A stretch of 42,453 nt of DNA from a virus: positions 1 to 42,453 of the IMG/VR virus record IMGVR_UViG_3300023174_000302; one strand, written 5' to 3'. The notes below the pieces were generated by a model, which had not been told where the DNA came from, ran no database searches, and saw only the letters and a list, made by a program, of their open reading frames with translations. Positions 1-8,350 of this stretch are shown here, in pieces. The first letter of the stretch is position 1. Each line of letters begins with the position of its first letter. The position numbers and the translations under genes are program-made.

Positions 1-935
1 GCGCCCACACCGATTGCAGTCTTGATGAGGTCGGTTAGCTCGCGACGGTTGATGAGGAACTTCTCTACTACTAGACGGTGACGCTCTACCTGGTAGCGGA
101 TGTCCTCAAGAGCAGCAACGCCGAGGGTGCTGAAGATGGTGGTAGAGTTTACGGTGGTTGCGGCCTTATCGATTAGGCTTAGGGCGCGCTTATCCTCCTC
201 TAGCTCGATCTCCTGACGGGCAGTGTCCTGAGCGCGATCAAGAACGTCGAAGTTCATCTGATAGATGTCCTCGATGTCTACGGTCGGGAAGGAAGTTACC
301 TTGAACTCTGATGGGGTGATGTAACGACCAAAGAGACGTGACTCAATGCTCTGACCATCCTGGCCAACAACCCAAGCGGTAGAACGTACGTCCTTGGCAA
401 TACGGAATAGCTCACCCTGAGCGAGGGGACGAACGCGGAAGATCTTGCGTGCCCAACCCTCGTAGTCGATGATATCCTTGATCGGAAGTAGTAGCTCCTG
501 ACCAACGATAGCAAAGCCCTCACCTGACGGATCCTGTAGGGCTGCAGCAAGAATCTTGCGACGGTCCTCAGAAGGTAGGGTGGAAGCCTCACGGTACATC
601 GAGTTGCCAGCCTTCTTGGTGACGTTCTGTAGAAGGTAAGCAATCTGGGTTAGTGCATCGCGCTTATCGTAAGCGTTTAGCTCGCCCTTTGCATCGAACA
701 TGCGGCTTGCAGACTTGGTGGTGCCAAGTGCATCACGGATGTCCTCTGTCTTATCAGAGAAACCGCCGAAAGCGTGCGGGTTAAATGCACCGGTCTCGTC
801 GTTTAGCTCTGGGTTGGTGGAAGCTGTACGAGCAGCAACCTTGGCCTTTGGTAGTGCAGCCTGTACCTCCTCTGCGGAGGCGGTCTTCTGTACAGGTGCA
901 GTCTTTGACTGGCGGTAAGGATTAACGATTCCCAT
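1..935 (-). CDS. major capsid protein (partial, 3' end beyond window)
   Basis: This frame is open from an ATG at 935 to the left edge, giving about 311 codons with no stop. The start is preceded by GGAG (GGAGATTACTACA-ATG). It lies directly downstream of a decoration-like gene, portal and protease, where the major capsid gene of tailed phages normally sits. The visible protein has a lysine/alanine-rich N-terminal arm with two K-T-A tripeptides in the first 20 residues. A core follows with a stretch beginning DRAQDTARQEIELEEDKRA and later helices ending near INRRELTDLIKTA, which resembles HK97-fold capsid proteins of large phages. Its leucine codons are unusual: about 15 of 26 are CTA and none is CTG by my count. 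The identification rests on context and sequence character, not on a database match. An alternative would be another abundant head protein. Confidence 0.78.
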   Translation of the reverse strand, partial: MGIVNPYRQSKTAPVQKTASAEEVQAALPKAKVAARTASTNPELNDETGAFNPHAFGGFSDKTEDIRDALGTTKSASRMFDAKGELNAYDKRDALTQIAYLLQNVTKKAGNSMYREASTLPSEDRRKILAAALQDPSGEGFAIVGQELLLPIKDIIDYEGWARKIFRVRPLAQGELFRIAKDVRSTAWVVGQDGQSIESRLFGRYITPSEFKVTSFPTVDIEDIYQMNFDVLDRAQDTARQEIELEEDKRALSLIDKAATTVNSTTIFSTLGVAALEDIRYQVERHRLVVEKFLINRRELTDLIKTAIGVG

Positions 936-963
936 TGTAGTAATCTCCAAAGTCCTTTAAATG

Positions 964-1761
964 TTATGCTGCTACTGGGTTCTTAATTAGACGCAGACCA
1001 AGGAACGGATCGGCTGCGGTAGGAACCTGGAATACGCGACCAACGAACTTGTTAGCAGCGCCACCTGGAGCAGTTGCATCGGTGGTGAATAGACCCTGCT
1101 TGCCAGCGTCAGCACAAGCGTACAGGTTGCTGTTTGCACCGGAAAGGGCGTAAACTGCAGAAGTATCATACTGTGAAGTGAAGAGAAGCTCAGAGTCAGT
1201 GATGACAGTGATGCGACCCTCGTTCACAGAAACCTCATCAAGGCCGTTCCAGAAGTTAGTACCCTGAGTCTGGGTTAGCATTGCAGTGGTTAGAGCGTAC
1301 GTATAGGTTACGTAAACTGTTGCACCGTTGGTGATGCCACCGGCACCAACGCGAGCGATCGTGCCGTTAGCAGCGGCCACGGTGTAGTCTGTGGTCTCTG
1401 CATAAACGGAACCGCCACCTGCAGCGGCTGAAGCAACGCGTACGTTAGAAACGTTACCGTGCTTTAGTGCAACAGAGGAGGTGCCAGATAGAACAACGGC
1501 CTCGTCAACTGCTACTGCTAGCAGTGAGTTGGTGTGGTTCCACTTGGCAACGCCAAGAACATCAGAACCGTCAGAAGCAACTACTAGGCCAGCCGCGTTA
1601 CGCATTACAAGCATGCCTGCGCGGAAGGTAGAAGCTGGATCTGCTACGTAAATACCAAGTGCTTCCTTAATCTGACAACGACCGAGGTCAAGACCCTCGA
1701 CGTGTAGACGATTAAGGAAAGCGCCTACTGCCGCACCGTTTCCAAGACCGACTGAGCCCAT
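964..1761 (-). CDS. head decoration / capsid-associated structural protein
   Basis: 265 residues, starting at an ATG with a clear CAGGAG ribosome binding site. The protein is rich in Gly, Ala, Val and Thr. It contains a typical beta-rich structural stretch (DYTVAAANGTIARVGAGGI followed by TVYVTYTY) and no Cys cluster or enzymatic motif. It sits between the protease-like gene and the major capsid gene, 28 nt upstream of the latter, which is the usual place for a capsid decoration or head-stabilisation protein. A minor capsid protein is the main alternative. Confidence 0.6.
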   Translation of the reverse strand: MGSVGLGNGAAVGAFLNRLHVEGLDLGRCQIKEALGIYVADPASTFRAGMLVMRNAAGLVVASDGSDVLGVAKWNHTNSLLAVAVDEAVVLSGTSSVALKHGNVSNVRVASAAAGGGSVYAETTDYTVAAANGTIARVGAGGITNGATVYVTYTYALTTAMLTQTQGTNFWNGLDEVSVNEGRITVITDSELLFTSQYDTSAVYALSGANSNLYACADAGKQGLFTTDATAPGGAANKFVGRVFQVPTAADPFLGLRLIKNPVAA

Positions 1762-1793
1762 GTACTATCTCCTGATTGAATTAGTTCTTAGAA

Positions 1794-4778
1794 CTACTTA
1801 TTGAAAAGAGCCTGGGTAGTTCTACGAACCTTCGTAGTACCTAAGGCTGAGCGAATATTGTTACGTGGGTTACCGCTAGAAACTACCTCGTTAGTAGCGG
1901 AAGGTGCGACTACCAAATTGCCATTCATTGCAGCGGTACGAACGTCATCACGAGCTGCTGCAGTCTTATTTGTGGAAGCCTGTACTACCACAGGAGCAGG
2001 AGTTAGGTTGTGAACGTCTGTTTCTACGGCGTCGAACGCCTCATCACCCATCGCAACGAAGTCCGCTGCGCGCTTCACGATTGAGTCCACAAACTCGTCC
2101 ATGGAGTTAGACATGGAAGCTTCTACAATGTGGCTTGCAGTCTCAGGATCCATTCCGGGATAGAACGAATCTGAGTCGATATCCATCTGGCTGGTTAGTG
2201 CGTCGAATATGCCAGCCTTTAGTGGAGACTGCTCTAGATTTAATGCCTGACGCTTTGCTGCGAGCTTCACAGCGCGTAGGAACTTGGTGCTGATCTTCTC
2301 AAGTGCAGCCTGCTCAGCAGAATCAATTGCCTCTTCTGCCTTCTTCTGGATCTCTGCGATGCGTGTCTTGTAGATGCGTTCAGCGCGTGATACGTACTTC
2401 TTAGTCTCCTCACGTACTGAAGCAGTCATGGCCATGGCTGGCATCGCATTTGCCTTCATAACATTGCCAGAGCATGCACACTTACAGTGCTCCTCCTTTG
2501 AGCAATCACAGCCTGGCTCGCATCCACACTCGCCACCGGCAGCAGTTTTGCTAGAGCCAGAACAAGCCGATACCCCACAGCCCTTCTTCTCCATTGATCC
2601 GCCAGCACCTGGAATGGCGCTAGCAGGGAATTCACCTGCTGCATCCACGTCAATGTTGCTCTCTTTATCCATTCCACCGTGCTTGCCGTCGCCACTGATA
2701 GACTCCATAATTGCATCAAGTGGTACTTCTTCAGTCTTGGTGCGTGGGATACTCTTCATCTTCTCATGTCTGTGAGCCGCCAAGTCCTCACCGCAGTCAC
2801 GGCAGAACTTATCATCCGCCTCGCACTCACACTCACACTTTGGGCACCCCATCAAACCACTAGCCACTCTCTTGCTTGCCTTGCGGTCATGATGCTCATC
2901 GTCGATGGCAGATGCAGGCTTCTCGGATCGCTCAGCATCCATAGTACCTTCGTGAGCTTCAGCGACGTGATCTGGGTGTGAATCGTCTGCGCCATGGTCA
3001 GACTCGCGTGACTCAATGACAGACTCAGGATTGCCCTCACGGTCGCCAGACATGTCGTCATCACCATCTGAGAAGATGCTGTCGCCATAGTTCTCCTCAC
3101 GGGGAATGTCACCATCCGCATTGTCGGTAATCGGGCCCTTATCGCCCTCCTCGTCAACGCTTGGATCGTGATCGGTCATGTGGAAGTCTAGTACGCTTGC
3201 AATCTTAGGCGACATAACCGCATTGTACTTCTTGGCGGTCATCACAAGGCCACTTGTAGCAATATCTCGTAAGATGGTTGTTGCAATCTTACGTGCTTCT
3301 GAAGAGTCGCTTGGCTTATTGGCAACACGCACAACAAACACAGAACCTTCAGGGGAATAGACGCGGACATTACCCTTGTCAGTTACCTGCGCCTCTAAAT
3401 AATCGTAAGACTTTGCAAACTTTAGAACCGGGAATTCCACTGTGTTATCCTCCGCCTGAGCCTTTGTATTGTTCAGCAGCGAATCAAATTCGCTTACTAT
3501 ATTATTAGCAATCTTACTAGCAGCCATTGCCGGTAAACCGCCTGGCTCAGGCTTTATGCCCATCTCTGCTGGAGACATGGGTTTATTATTGTTATCCTGC
3601 TCTTTAGTATAATCGTCTATCGTAGACGGCTCGGAAATATTCTCCTGCTCTACAGCGTCTTCTGCCCTATCAAATACTTCCGGATCCGATTCCTTAATCT
3701 TCTCCAGAATATTAGCAGCATCTTCGATTTTCTCAACTAAGTCTGGATGAGTCTCTTTAATTTCCTTTAAGCCGTCTCTCAAATCATCTATCACATGTAC
3801 ATCATCTGCTTCAGAAGACTCATCGTGGTCGTGTTCATTACCATCCGGCACATCAGTAGGCGGCTTGCCGTCCGTTACCTGTGCAGATTTTGACACTGCC
3901 CTTAGCAGGTTCGCAGTCTCGTTTGCCATCTGCGCAACTGGAGTAAGGACTTCCTTCTGCTTTGCTGTTGGGTCTGCTGGCTGGTCCACTCTAGAAATCT
4001 CCGTGAAGAATACGCTACCGCACTTTTCAAATGCTACACGCATGCCAGCCGCAGTCTTAAACTTCTTCTTCTTGTTGCCAGAACGGATATGCTTGCAAAA
4101 TTGCGCAACAGTGCGAGCACGATTACCACATATGCTGCAGTCTGTGTAGCCTGCCTCACAGCCCATTGACAACGAATTTAACGAACCTTTTTTGACGCCA
4201 GTTGCAAATGTGGGGTCCTTTTTCGTATCCACTGCGATCAGTAGTTCTACAAATTCGTCTTTAACAGTTGTGCCACATTTCTTGCAGTTTAGACCGGTCT
4301 CATCTCTATCTTCTACAGAAGCAGTCTTGGCGCTGCATCCTGGACACTCTGACATTACTTCTGCCAGATCATTATATGAAGCATCTAACACAAAGCCACG
4401 TGCAGTCTTAGGATTATCTGTGCGGTGATTAATATGGTGTGGCTTAAGTATGAAAGTCTGGTATACAGCCTTGCCTAGCTTATGGTCGAAACGTAGAAGC
4501 TCCTGACGTGGAAATGCGTCGCCATTTTCATTTGGAACCTCTGCTGTAACTGCTCGTGCTGCCTCAAATATATAGTCGCGTGGATCTCTTGAGAGATTGT
4601 AATCTTCCGCGACCATATTTATAGATGTCTGTATGTCAATTACTGACTTACCGTCCTGATACACGGAAGCAGTCTTTGACCCAGCGGTCTTCTTAAACTG
4701 CATTGTCCCATCGCCATTTATGTACTCAGACTGAGCTAAAGTAATGAGCGGTATCTTGGCAGTTTTAACAAATGACAT
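1794..4778 (-). CDS. putative prohead maturation protease with long acidic/Cys-rich extension
   Basis: 994 residues, much longer than typical phage head proteases. Residues about 70-270 carry the protease-like part: a His-rich motif (KPHHINHR, His114-118), a putative nucleophile region (GSLNSLSMGCE, Ser202/Ser204) and two metal-binding Cys clusters, CPGC...CKKC (145-168) and CSIC...CKHIR (214-231). This layout resembles herpes-fold prohead proteases of large phages, whose His and Ser act in capsid maturation. The middle is very acidic (Asp/Glu/His-rich). Further on come another zinc-ribbon-like segment (CPKCECECE...CRDC) and a Cys-rich stretch. K-T-A tripeptides recur about eight times, mostly at segment borders. 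The start at 4778 has AGTAGGT upstream, overlapping the stop of the small peptide gene before it. The protease assignment is inferred from motifs and position; a scaffold-protease fusion is possible. Confidence 0.6.
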   Translation of the reverse strand: MSFVKTAKIPLITLAQSEYINGDGTMQFKKTAGSKTASVYQDGKSVIDIQTSINMVAEDYNLSRDPRDYIFEAARAVTAEVPNENGDAFPRQELLRFDHKLGKAVYQTFILKPHHINHRTDNPKTARGFVLDASYNDLAEVMSECPGCSAKTASVEDRDETGLNCKKCGTTVKDEFVELLIAVDTKKDPTFATGVKKGSLNSLSMGCEAGYTDCSICGNRARTVAQFCKHIRSGNKKKKFKTAAGMRVAFEKCGSVFFTEISRVDQPADPTAKQKEVLTPVAQMANETANLLRAVSKSAQVTDGKPPTDVPDGNEHDHDESSEADDVHVIDDLRDGLKEIKETHPDLVEKIEDAANILEKIKESDPEVFDRAEDAVEQENISEPSTIDDYTKEQDNNNKPMSPAEMGIKPEPGGLPAMAASKIANNIVSEFDSLLNNTKAQAEDNTVEFPVLKFAKSYDYLEAQVTDKGNVRVYSPEGSVFVVRVANKPSDSSEARKIATTILRDIATSGLVMTAKKYNAVMSPKIASVLDFHMTDHDPSVDEEGDKGPITDNADGDIPREENYGDSIFSDGDDDMSGDREGNPESVIESRESDHGADDSHPDHVAEAHEGTMDAERSEKPASAIDDEHHDRKASKRVASGLMGCPKCECECEADDKFCRDCGEDLAAHRHEKMKSIPRTKTEEVPLDAIMESISGDGKHGGMDKESNIDVDAAGEFPASAIPGAGGSMEKKGCGVSACSGSSKTAAGGECGCEPGCDCSKEEHCKCACSGNVMKANAMPAMAMTASVREETKKYVSRAERIYKTRIAEIQKKAEEAIDSAEQAALEKISTKFLRAVKLAAKRQALNLEQSPLKAGIFDALTSQMDIDSDSFYPGMDPETASHIVEASMSNSMDEFVDSIVKRAADFVAMGDEAFDAVETDVHNLTPAPVVVQASTNKTAAARDDVRTAAMNGNLVVAPSATNEVVSSGNPRNNIRSALGTTKVRRTTQALFNK

Positions 4779-4786
4779 AATTATAC

Positions 4787-4909
4787 CTACTTTTTATCCT
4801 GCTCAGCTTTTGCGTCCTTATCACTATTCGCTTTAGCTTCCTTCTTCTCGTCTTTAGAAGTAAGGACGCCGAGTGAAGACACAATGGCTGTCTTTTTAAA
4901 ACCTGACAT
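4787..4909 (-). CDS. 40-residue lysine-rich peptide with a K-K-T-A motif
   Basis: A short open frame of 40 codons between the portal and protease genes. It has an ATG at 4909 preceded by GGTGAT and a TAG stop 8 nt before the next start. The N-terminus is MSGFKKTAIVSSLGVLTS; the rest is almost entirely Lys, Asp, Glu, Ala and Ser. The K-T-A tripeptide is the same one found repeatedly in the neighbouring head proteins. Its place and charge would suit a small head-assembly or scaffold-like peptide, but no function is recognised. Confidence 0.55.
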   Translation of the reverse strand: MSGFKKTAIVSSLGVLTSKDEKKEAKANSDKDAKAEQDKK

Positions 4910-4962
4910 ATATCACCGTTGAATCATAATTTGGTTAAATTAGTTCCTGGCTACATTATTAT

Positions 4963-7323
4963 TTACAGGCCAACATCACCGATGCCCACCAGGAACGCAG
5001 TGTTGTCCGCAGTTATCTTCCCAGAATTATCTTTTATGGCTTTTGCTACAGAACTCGCGAATTCCTGGTTCTCCGGTAGCATTGAAGCTTCTAACGCGAT
5101 AAGCCTCTTTAACGAATCTGGAGGCATAAGTATTCTCTCCTGCTCCAAGATATACTTAAGTTCATCTATATCTTTGTCTGGATAGTCATTATCCTCCAAA
5201 TGTGACTGTACCATGGCCCATGCTGACTCAATATCCTTATTTATAACCGCACGCTTAAAGTCCTTTGACAGGGCAAGCTGTGTCCAGAATGGATTGTCAG
5301 AGTCCAAGTCGGTAAGTAGTGACACAATATTATCGACTTCATCTGCGGTCCAATTACCGTATCTATCATCTTTCCATATCTTAGATTTTAGATTCTCTTT
5401 AGATGATTTTGTAGGCTTTGGAGCATTCTCTCTGTAGTCATTACGCTCATCGTCCTCCCCACTTGCGGCACCAGCCGGTGATGGAGGAGGTGCGCCGCCA
5501 GGTGGAGGAGGACCACCCGCTGGCCCTGGAGGAGGCGCACCACCCGGTGGAGGAGGACCACCAGGACCCTTCAGCCCGCCCGCGTCTGACGGTGCTGGTC
5601 CCTTCGGCGCTGACGGAGGCGACTTTGGAGCAGATGGCGCTAGCTTGGGAGCGCCACCAGGAGGCGGTGCGCCACCAGGAGGCGGTGCACCACCAGGCCC
5701 CTGCTGGCCTTCAACTTTGGGTAGATATGCCTTCTCGTACTCGTTCTCTCTATGGATCTTCTTTGTCTCTTCTTCGAACGAGAATCCTGCAGTTGCCATC
5801 TTAGTGGTTTTAGAAAACTTAACACCAAGATTTTCTAGCGCATTCATGGCATTGATTAGATCCATGTTAATCTGCGGATCTAAGCTCTTATCCCACACGA
5901 TTCGCGGTACAATATACGCATTCTGCTCCTCAAGCTCGCGGGCAGAACGCTTAACACGGAATCTATGAGCGACTTCACTAGGCTTTGGCTTAATCCACCC
6001 ATTTATCTGAGCAATCGGCTTAAAAAACTTTGGATAAAGCCATTTCTGCTCAAAGAATAGCCGCATTGCCTTGAGGCGCTGCAAGAATACCTGTAGTCCA
6101 GTAGCAGATGAAGCATAACTTACTTCGCCGTGCAAGAAGCTACGGCTAATACCAAGTGCCACAAGTTTAATGCGCTCGATTACTTCCCACTCGCGTGAGA
6201 TAGACATTGCACGCTCTGTGGTGCCTACTGCCTCGAACTGAATGCCGTAATGGTACACCAACCAAGCGTTTGGATCTAGCTCTGCCTGAGACAGTAGTTC
6301 TAACAGACGTCGCTCTTGCTCTGGTGGCGGGATCCATCCAGTCGATGGATTGCCTAGCTTTGCAACCTTTAATGGAGCTGCATGGCGACGAGCAGTTTGA
6401 ATCGTCGCATTGAAGATTGCATCCTCAAGCATGAGGATACGCCACATACGACTTAATATAGACGTGCCGCGCGTATCGTATGGGTGCAGCTTACGTGGTA
6501 TGAAAGTGACGTTAAGCGGTGACAGTGGTATGTTCTGGCGCGCATTAAGACGTGTCAACAGCTCTGGTGGCATCCTCTCGCGGATATCTATTAAAGCTGG
6601 TGAGTTTGAAGTTAATACAGAACGCAGTTTGTCATCCGGTATGAACTCTACTACCGGATCCATCTTGATAAACGGTGCGTCAATGACCTCTAGCTGGTCA
6701 GGATTATGCATCGCGATGTGAGTGAAGATGCCCTTCGAGTTATCGAAGAACGTGTGCGGCACAGCTTCACCTACCACTAGGTATTCTTTCACAAAGTACG
6801 GCAACATTGCAAGCAACTGTGTCTCCCTACACATTTGCTCATACGTCTGTCTAACTTCGCCTTCTACACCCTCACCAGTAAGCTCGAAATTACTCCACGG
6901 CAGATCTGCATACATCTCAATGCAGTTGCCGATTACTGGGTCCATCTTATAGAACATTCGCCAGTATCGGTTCGCAAGAATGCGATGTACCGGATACTGC
7001 TGGCGATCTGGTGATGCGAATTCAGGCTGATATGGCGTCTGGACGGTAGTCATCATTCCGCCAGGTCCGCCCTTTACATTCGTAGACTGGGCAGTGCGTT
7101 TCCCCTCTGCCCAATTTGCTCCTGGTGGTAGCACGTCAGTAAACAAATTGCGCCTACTATTTGCTGCTACCTTCGATGCAAGGCCAGGAGTAAAATGCTC
7201 AAAACGATCACGCATCTCCTCTACCTGCTGAGGTGTTAGACCGCTAACGGTATCGCCAGCCGATGCAGTCCTTTCAGACCCGCCGCTAACTGGCATACCA
7301 TATTTATCGTACAATGTGACCAT
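4963..7323 (-). CDS. portal protein
   Basis: 786 residues. The first ~500 show the character of large-phage portal proteins: an early segment MDPVIGNCIEMYADLPWSNF, a central segment with HPYDTRGTSILSRMWRILML and AIFNATIQTARRHAAPLKV, and SREWEVIERIKLVALGISRS followed by SYASSATGLQVFLQRLKAMR. The portal forms the dodecameric DNA channel at one capsid vertex and docks the terminase. It is two genes downstream of the large terminase and upstream of protease and capsid genes, the canonical order. Unusual is a Pro/Gly-rich linker (repeated GGAPPP units, roughly residues 540-620) followed by a charged C-terminal domain of about 160 residues. The start at 7323 has AAGGA about 10 nt upstream. Confidence 0.88.
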   Translation of the reverse strand: MVTLYDKYGMPVSGGSERTASAGDTVSGLTPQQVEEMRDRFEHFTPGLASKVAANSRRNLFTDVLPPGANWAEGKRTAQSTNVKGGPGGMMTTVQTPYQPEFASPDRQQYPVHRILANRYWRMFYKMDPVIGNCIEMYADLPWSNFELTGEGVEGEVRQTYEQMCRETQLLAMLPYFVKEYLVVGEAVPHTFFDNSKGIFTHIAMHNPDQLEVIDAPFIKMDPVVEFIPDDKLRSVLTSNSPALIDIRERMPPELLTRLNARQNIPLSPLNVTFIPRKLHPYDTRGTSILSRMWRILMLEDAIFNATIQTARRHAAPLKVAKLGNPSTGWIPPPEQERRLLELLSQAELDPNAWLVYHYGIQFEAVGTTERAMSISREWEVIERIKLVALGISRSFLHGEVSYASSATGLQVFLQRLKAMRLFFEQKWLYPKFFKPIAQINGWIKPKPSEVAHRFRVKRSARELEEQNAYIVPRIVWDKSLDPQINMDLINAMNALENLGVKFSKTTKMATAGFSFEEETKKIHRENEYEKAYLPKVEGQQGPGGAPPPGGAPPPGGAPKLAPSAPKSPPSAPKGPAPSDAGGLKGPGGPPPPGGAPPPGPAGGPPPPGGAPPPSPAGAASGEDDERNDYRENAPKPTKSSKENLKSKIWKDDRYGNWTADEVDNIVSLLTDLDSDNPFWTQLALSKDFKRAVINKDIESAWAMVQSHLEDNDYPDKDIDELKYILEQERILMPPDSLKRLIALEASMLPENQEFASSVAKAIKDNSGKITADNTAFLVGIGDVGL

Positions 7324-7393
7324 ATTGAGTTAATCCTTACTACATATACTGTCCTGGGAACTACTAATATAGTCAAAAACGACGACGGTACTA

Positions 7394-8347
7394 TTACTTA
7401 CGATATTTCATGCGCTCAGTCTTGTGTGGTCTAGGTATGGCCATATCAGCACGGCCATAATCGTTACCGTATTTATTCTCGTCTACGCCTTGGTCTGGAA
7501 GGCCAACTGCAACCCTATCACTCTCGTCGTCGGCGCCCTTGACTATATTCATCTTGTCATCAAAACGACTAGAGTCATGGCCCAAATTGTTAGTGTATGG
7601 CTCATTAACTTTTGAGTCTTTATCTACACCAATCTTAGCAGAAGAGTCTCCAGTCAACGACTCGTCGCGTGGTCCATTAAACGGCTTAGAACCACGACCA
7701 GATGAAGCAATGTCGTTTAGTGAAACACCGCGCGAAGACATTTTATCATATGCATTTACTATCGCAGATGCGACTTTGTCTAGGTTTGCATTTCTATATG
7801 CGTCTGGTGGCGTACTTGTTGTTACTCTTGAGTAAGAGTCACCAGCATTACCTGGTGACTGGCCAAACGCCATATTATTAGCTCTATCCTCAGCTGACGG
7901 TCCCTTGTGCGTACTATCTCCGCTCACGATATCCACAGCGGATTCCTTGTCATGGTGACCCAGTATCTTATTAACCCACGCCCTGCCCGCATCGCCACCC
8001 CATAGTGCCCACGCTATGCGGCCAGCGCTTGGATAGCCCTTGTCGCCCTCGTAGAATCCCTCACCATCTTTGTCAATTGCATGGCGCGAAAAATACGAAT
8101 GCATACGCTTTATAGTGGATACAGGCAACGACTTCCTGTTCGAAATATCACGAGCGCGTGCTACACCAACCTCTGTACCACCGCGATTAAATTCTTTTCG
8201 CCACGCGAGACCACGCTTTGCCTCTGCCACCATCTCGTCATTCGGAGTGTGGGCTTCTTCTGCTACTTTATTAAGCGTCTTTAAAAACGCCCTAGCTTTT
8301 CTTCTTAGCACTACGTTCCGAAGCCTCTGTATTTTCGGTGACCACAT
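7394..8347 (-). CDS. conserved phage protein with a GRIAWALWGG-type domain
   Basis: 317 residues between the large terminase and portal, starting 3 nt after the terminase stop with GGTGG upstream. Residues about 35-135 form a compact segment with EAKRGLAWRKEFNRGGTEVG, VARARDISNR, a region with YFSRHAIDK, and GYPSAGRIAWALWGGDAGRA. I recognise this pattern from proteins near portal and protease genes in many phages, but know no biochemical role for it. The C-terminal ~180 residues are hydrophilic, Asp/Ser/Asn-rich and probably disordered. A head-assembly or DNA-binding role is possible. Confidence 0.6.
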   Translation of the reverse strand: MWSPKIQRLRNVVLRRKARAFLKTLNKVAEEAHTPNDEMVAEAKRGLAWRKEFNRGGTEVGVARARDISNRKSLPVSTIKRMHSYFSRHAIDKDGEGFYEGDKGYPSAGRIAWALWGGDAGRAWVNKILGHHDKESAVDIVSGDSTHKGPSAEDRANNMAFGQSPGNAGDSYSRVTTSTPPDAYRNANLDKVASAIVNAYDKMSSRGVSLNDIASSGRGSKPFNGPRDESLTGDSSAKIGVDKDSKVNEPYTNNLGHDSSRFDDKMNIVKGADDESDRVAVGLPDQGVDENKYGNDYGRADMAIPRPHKTERMKYRK

Positions 8348-8350
8348 AAT

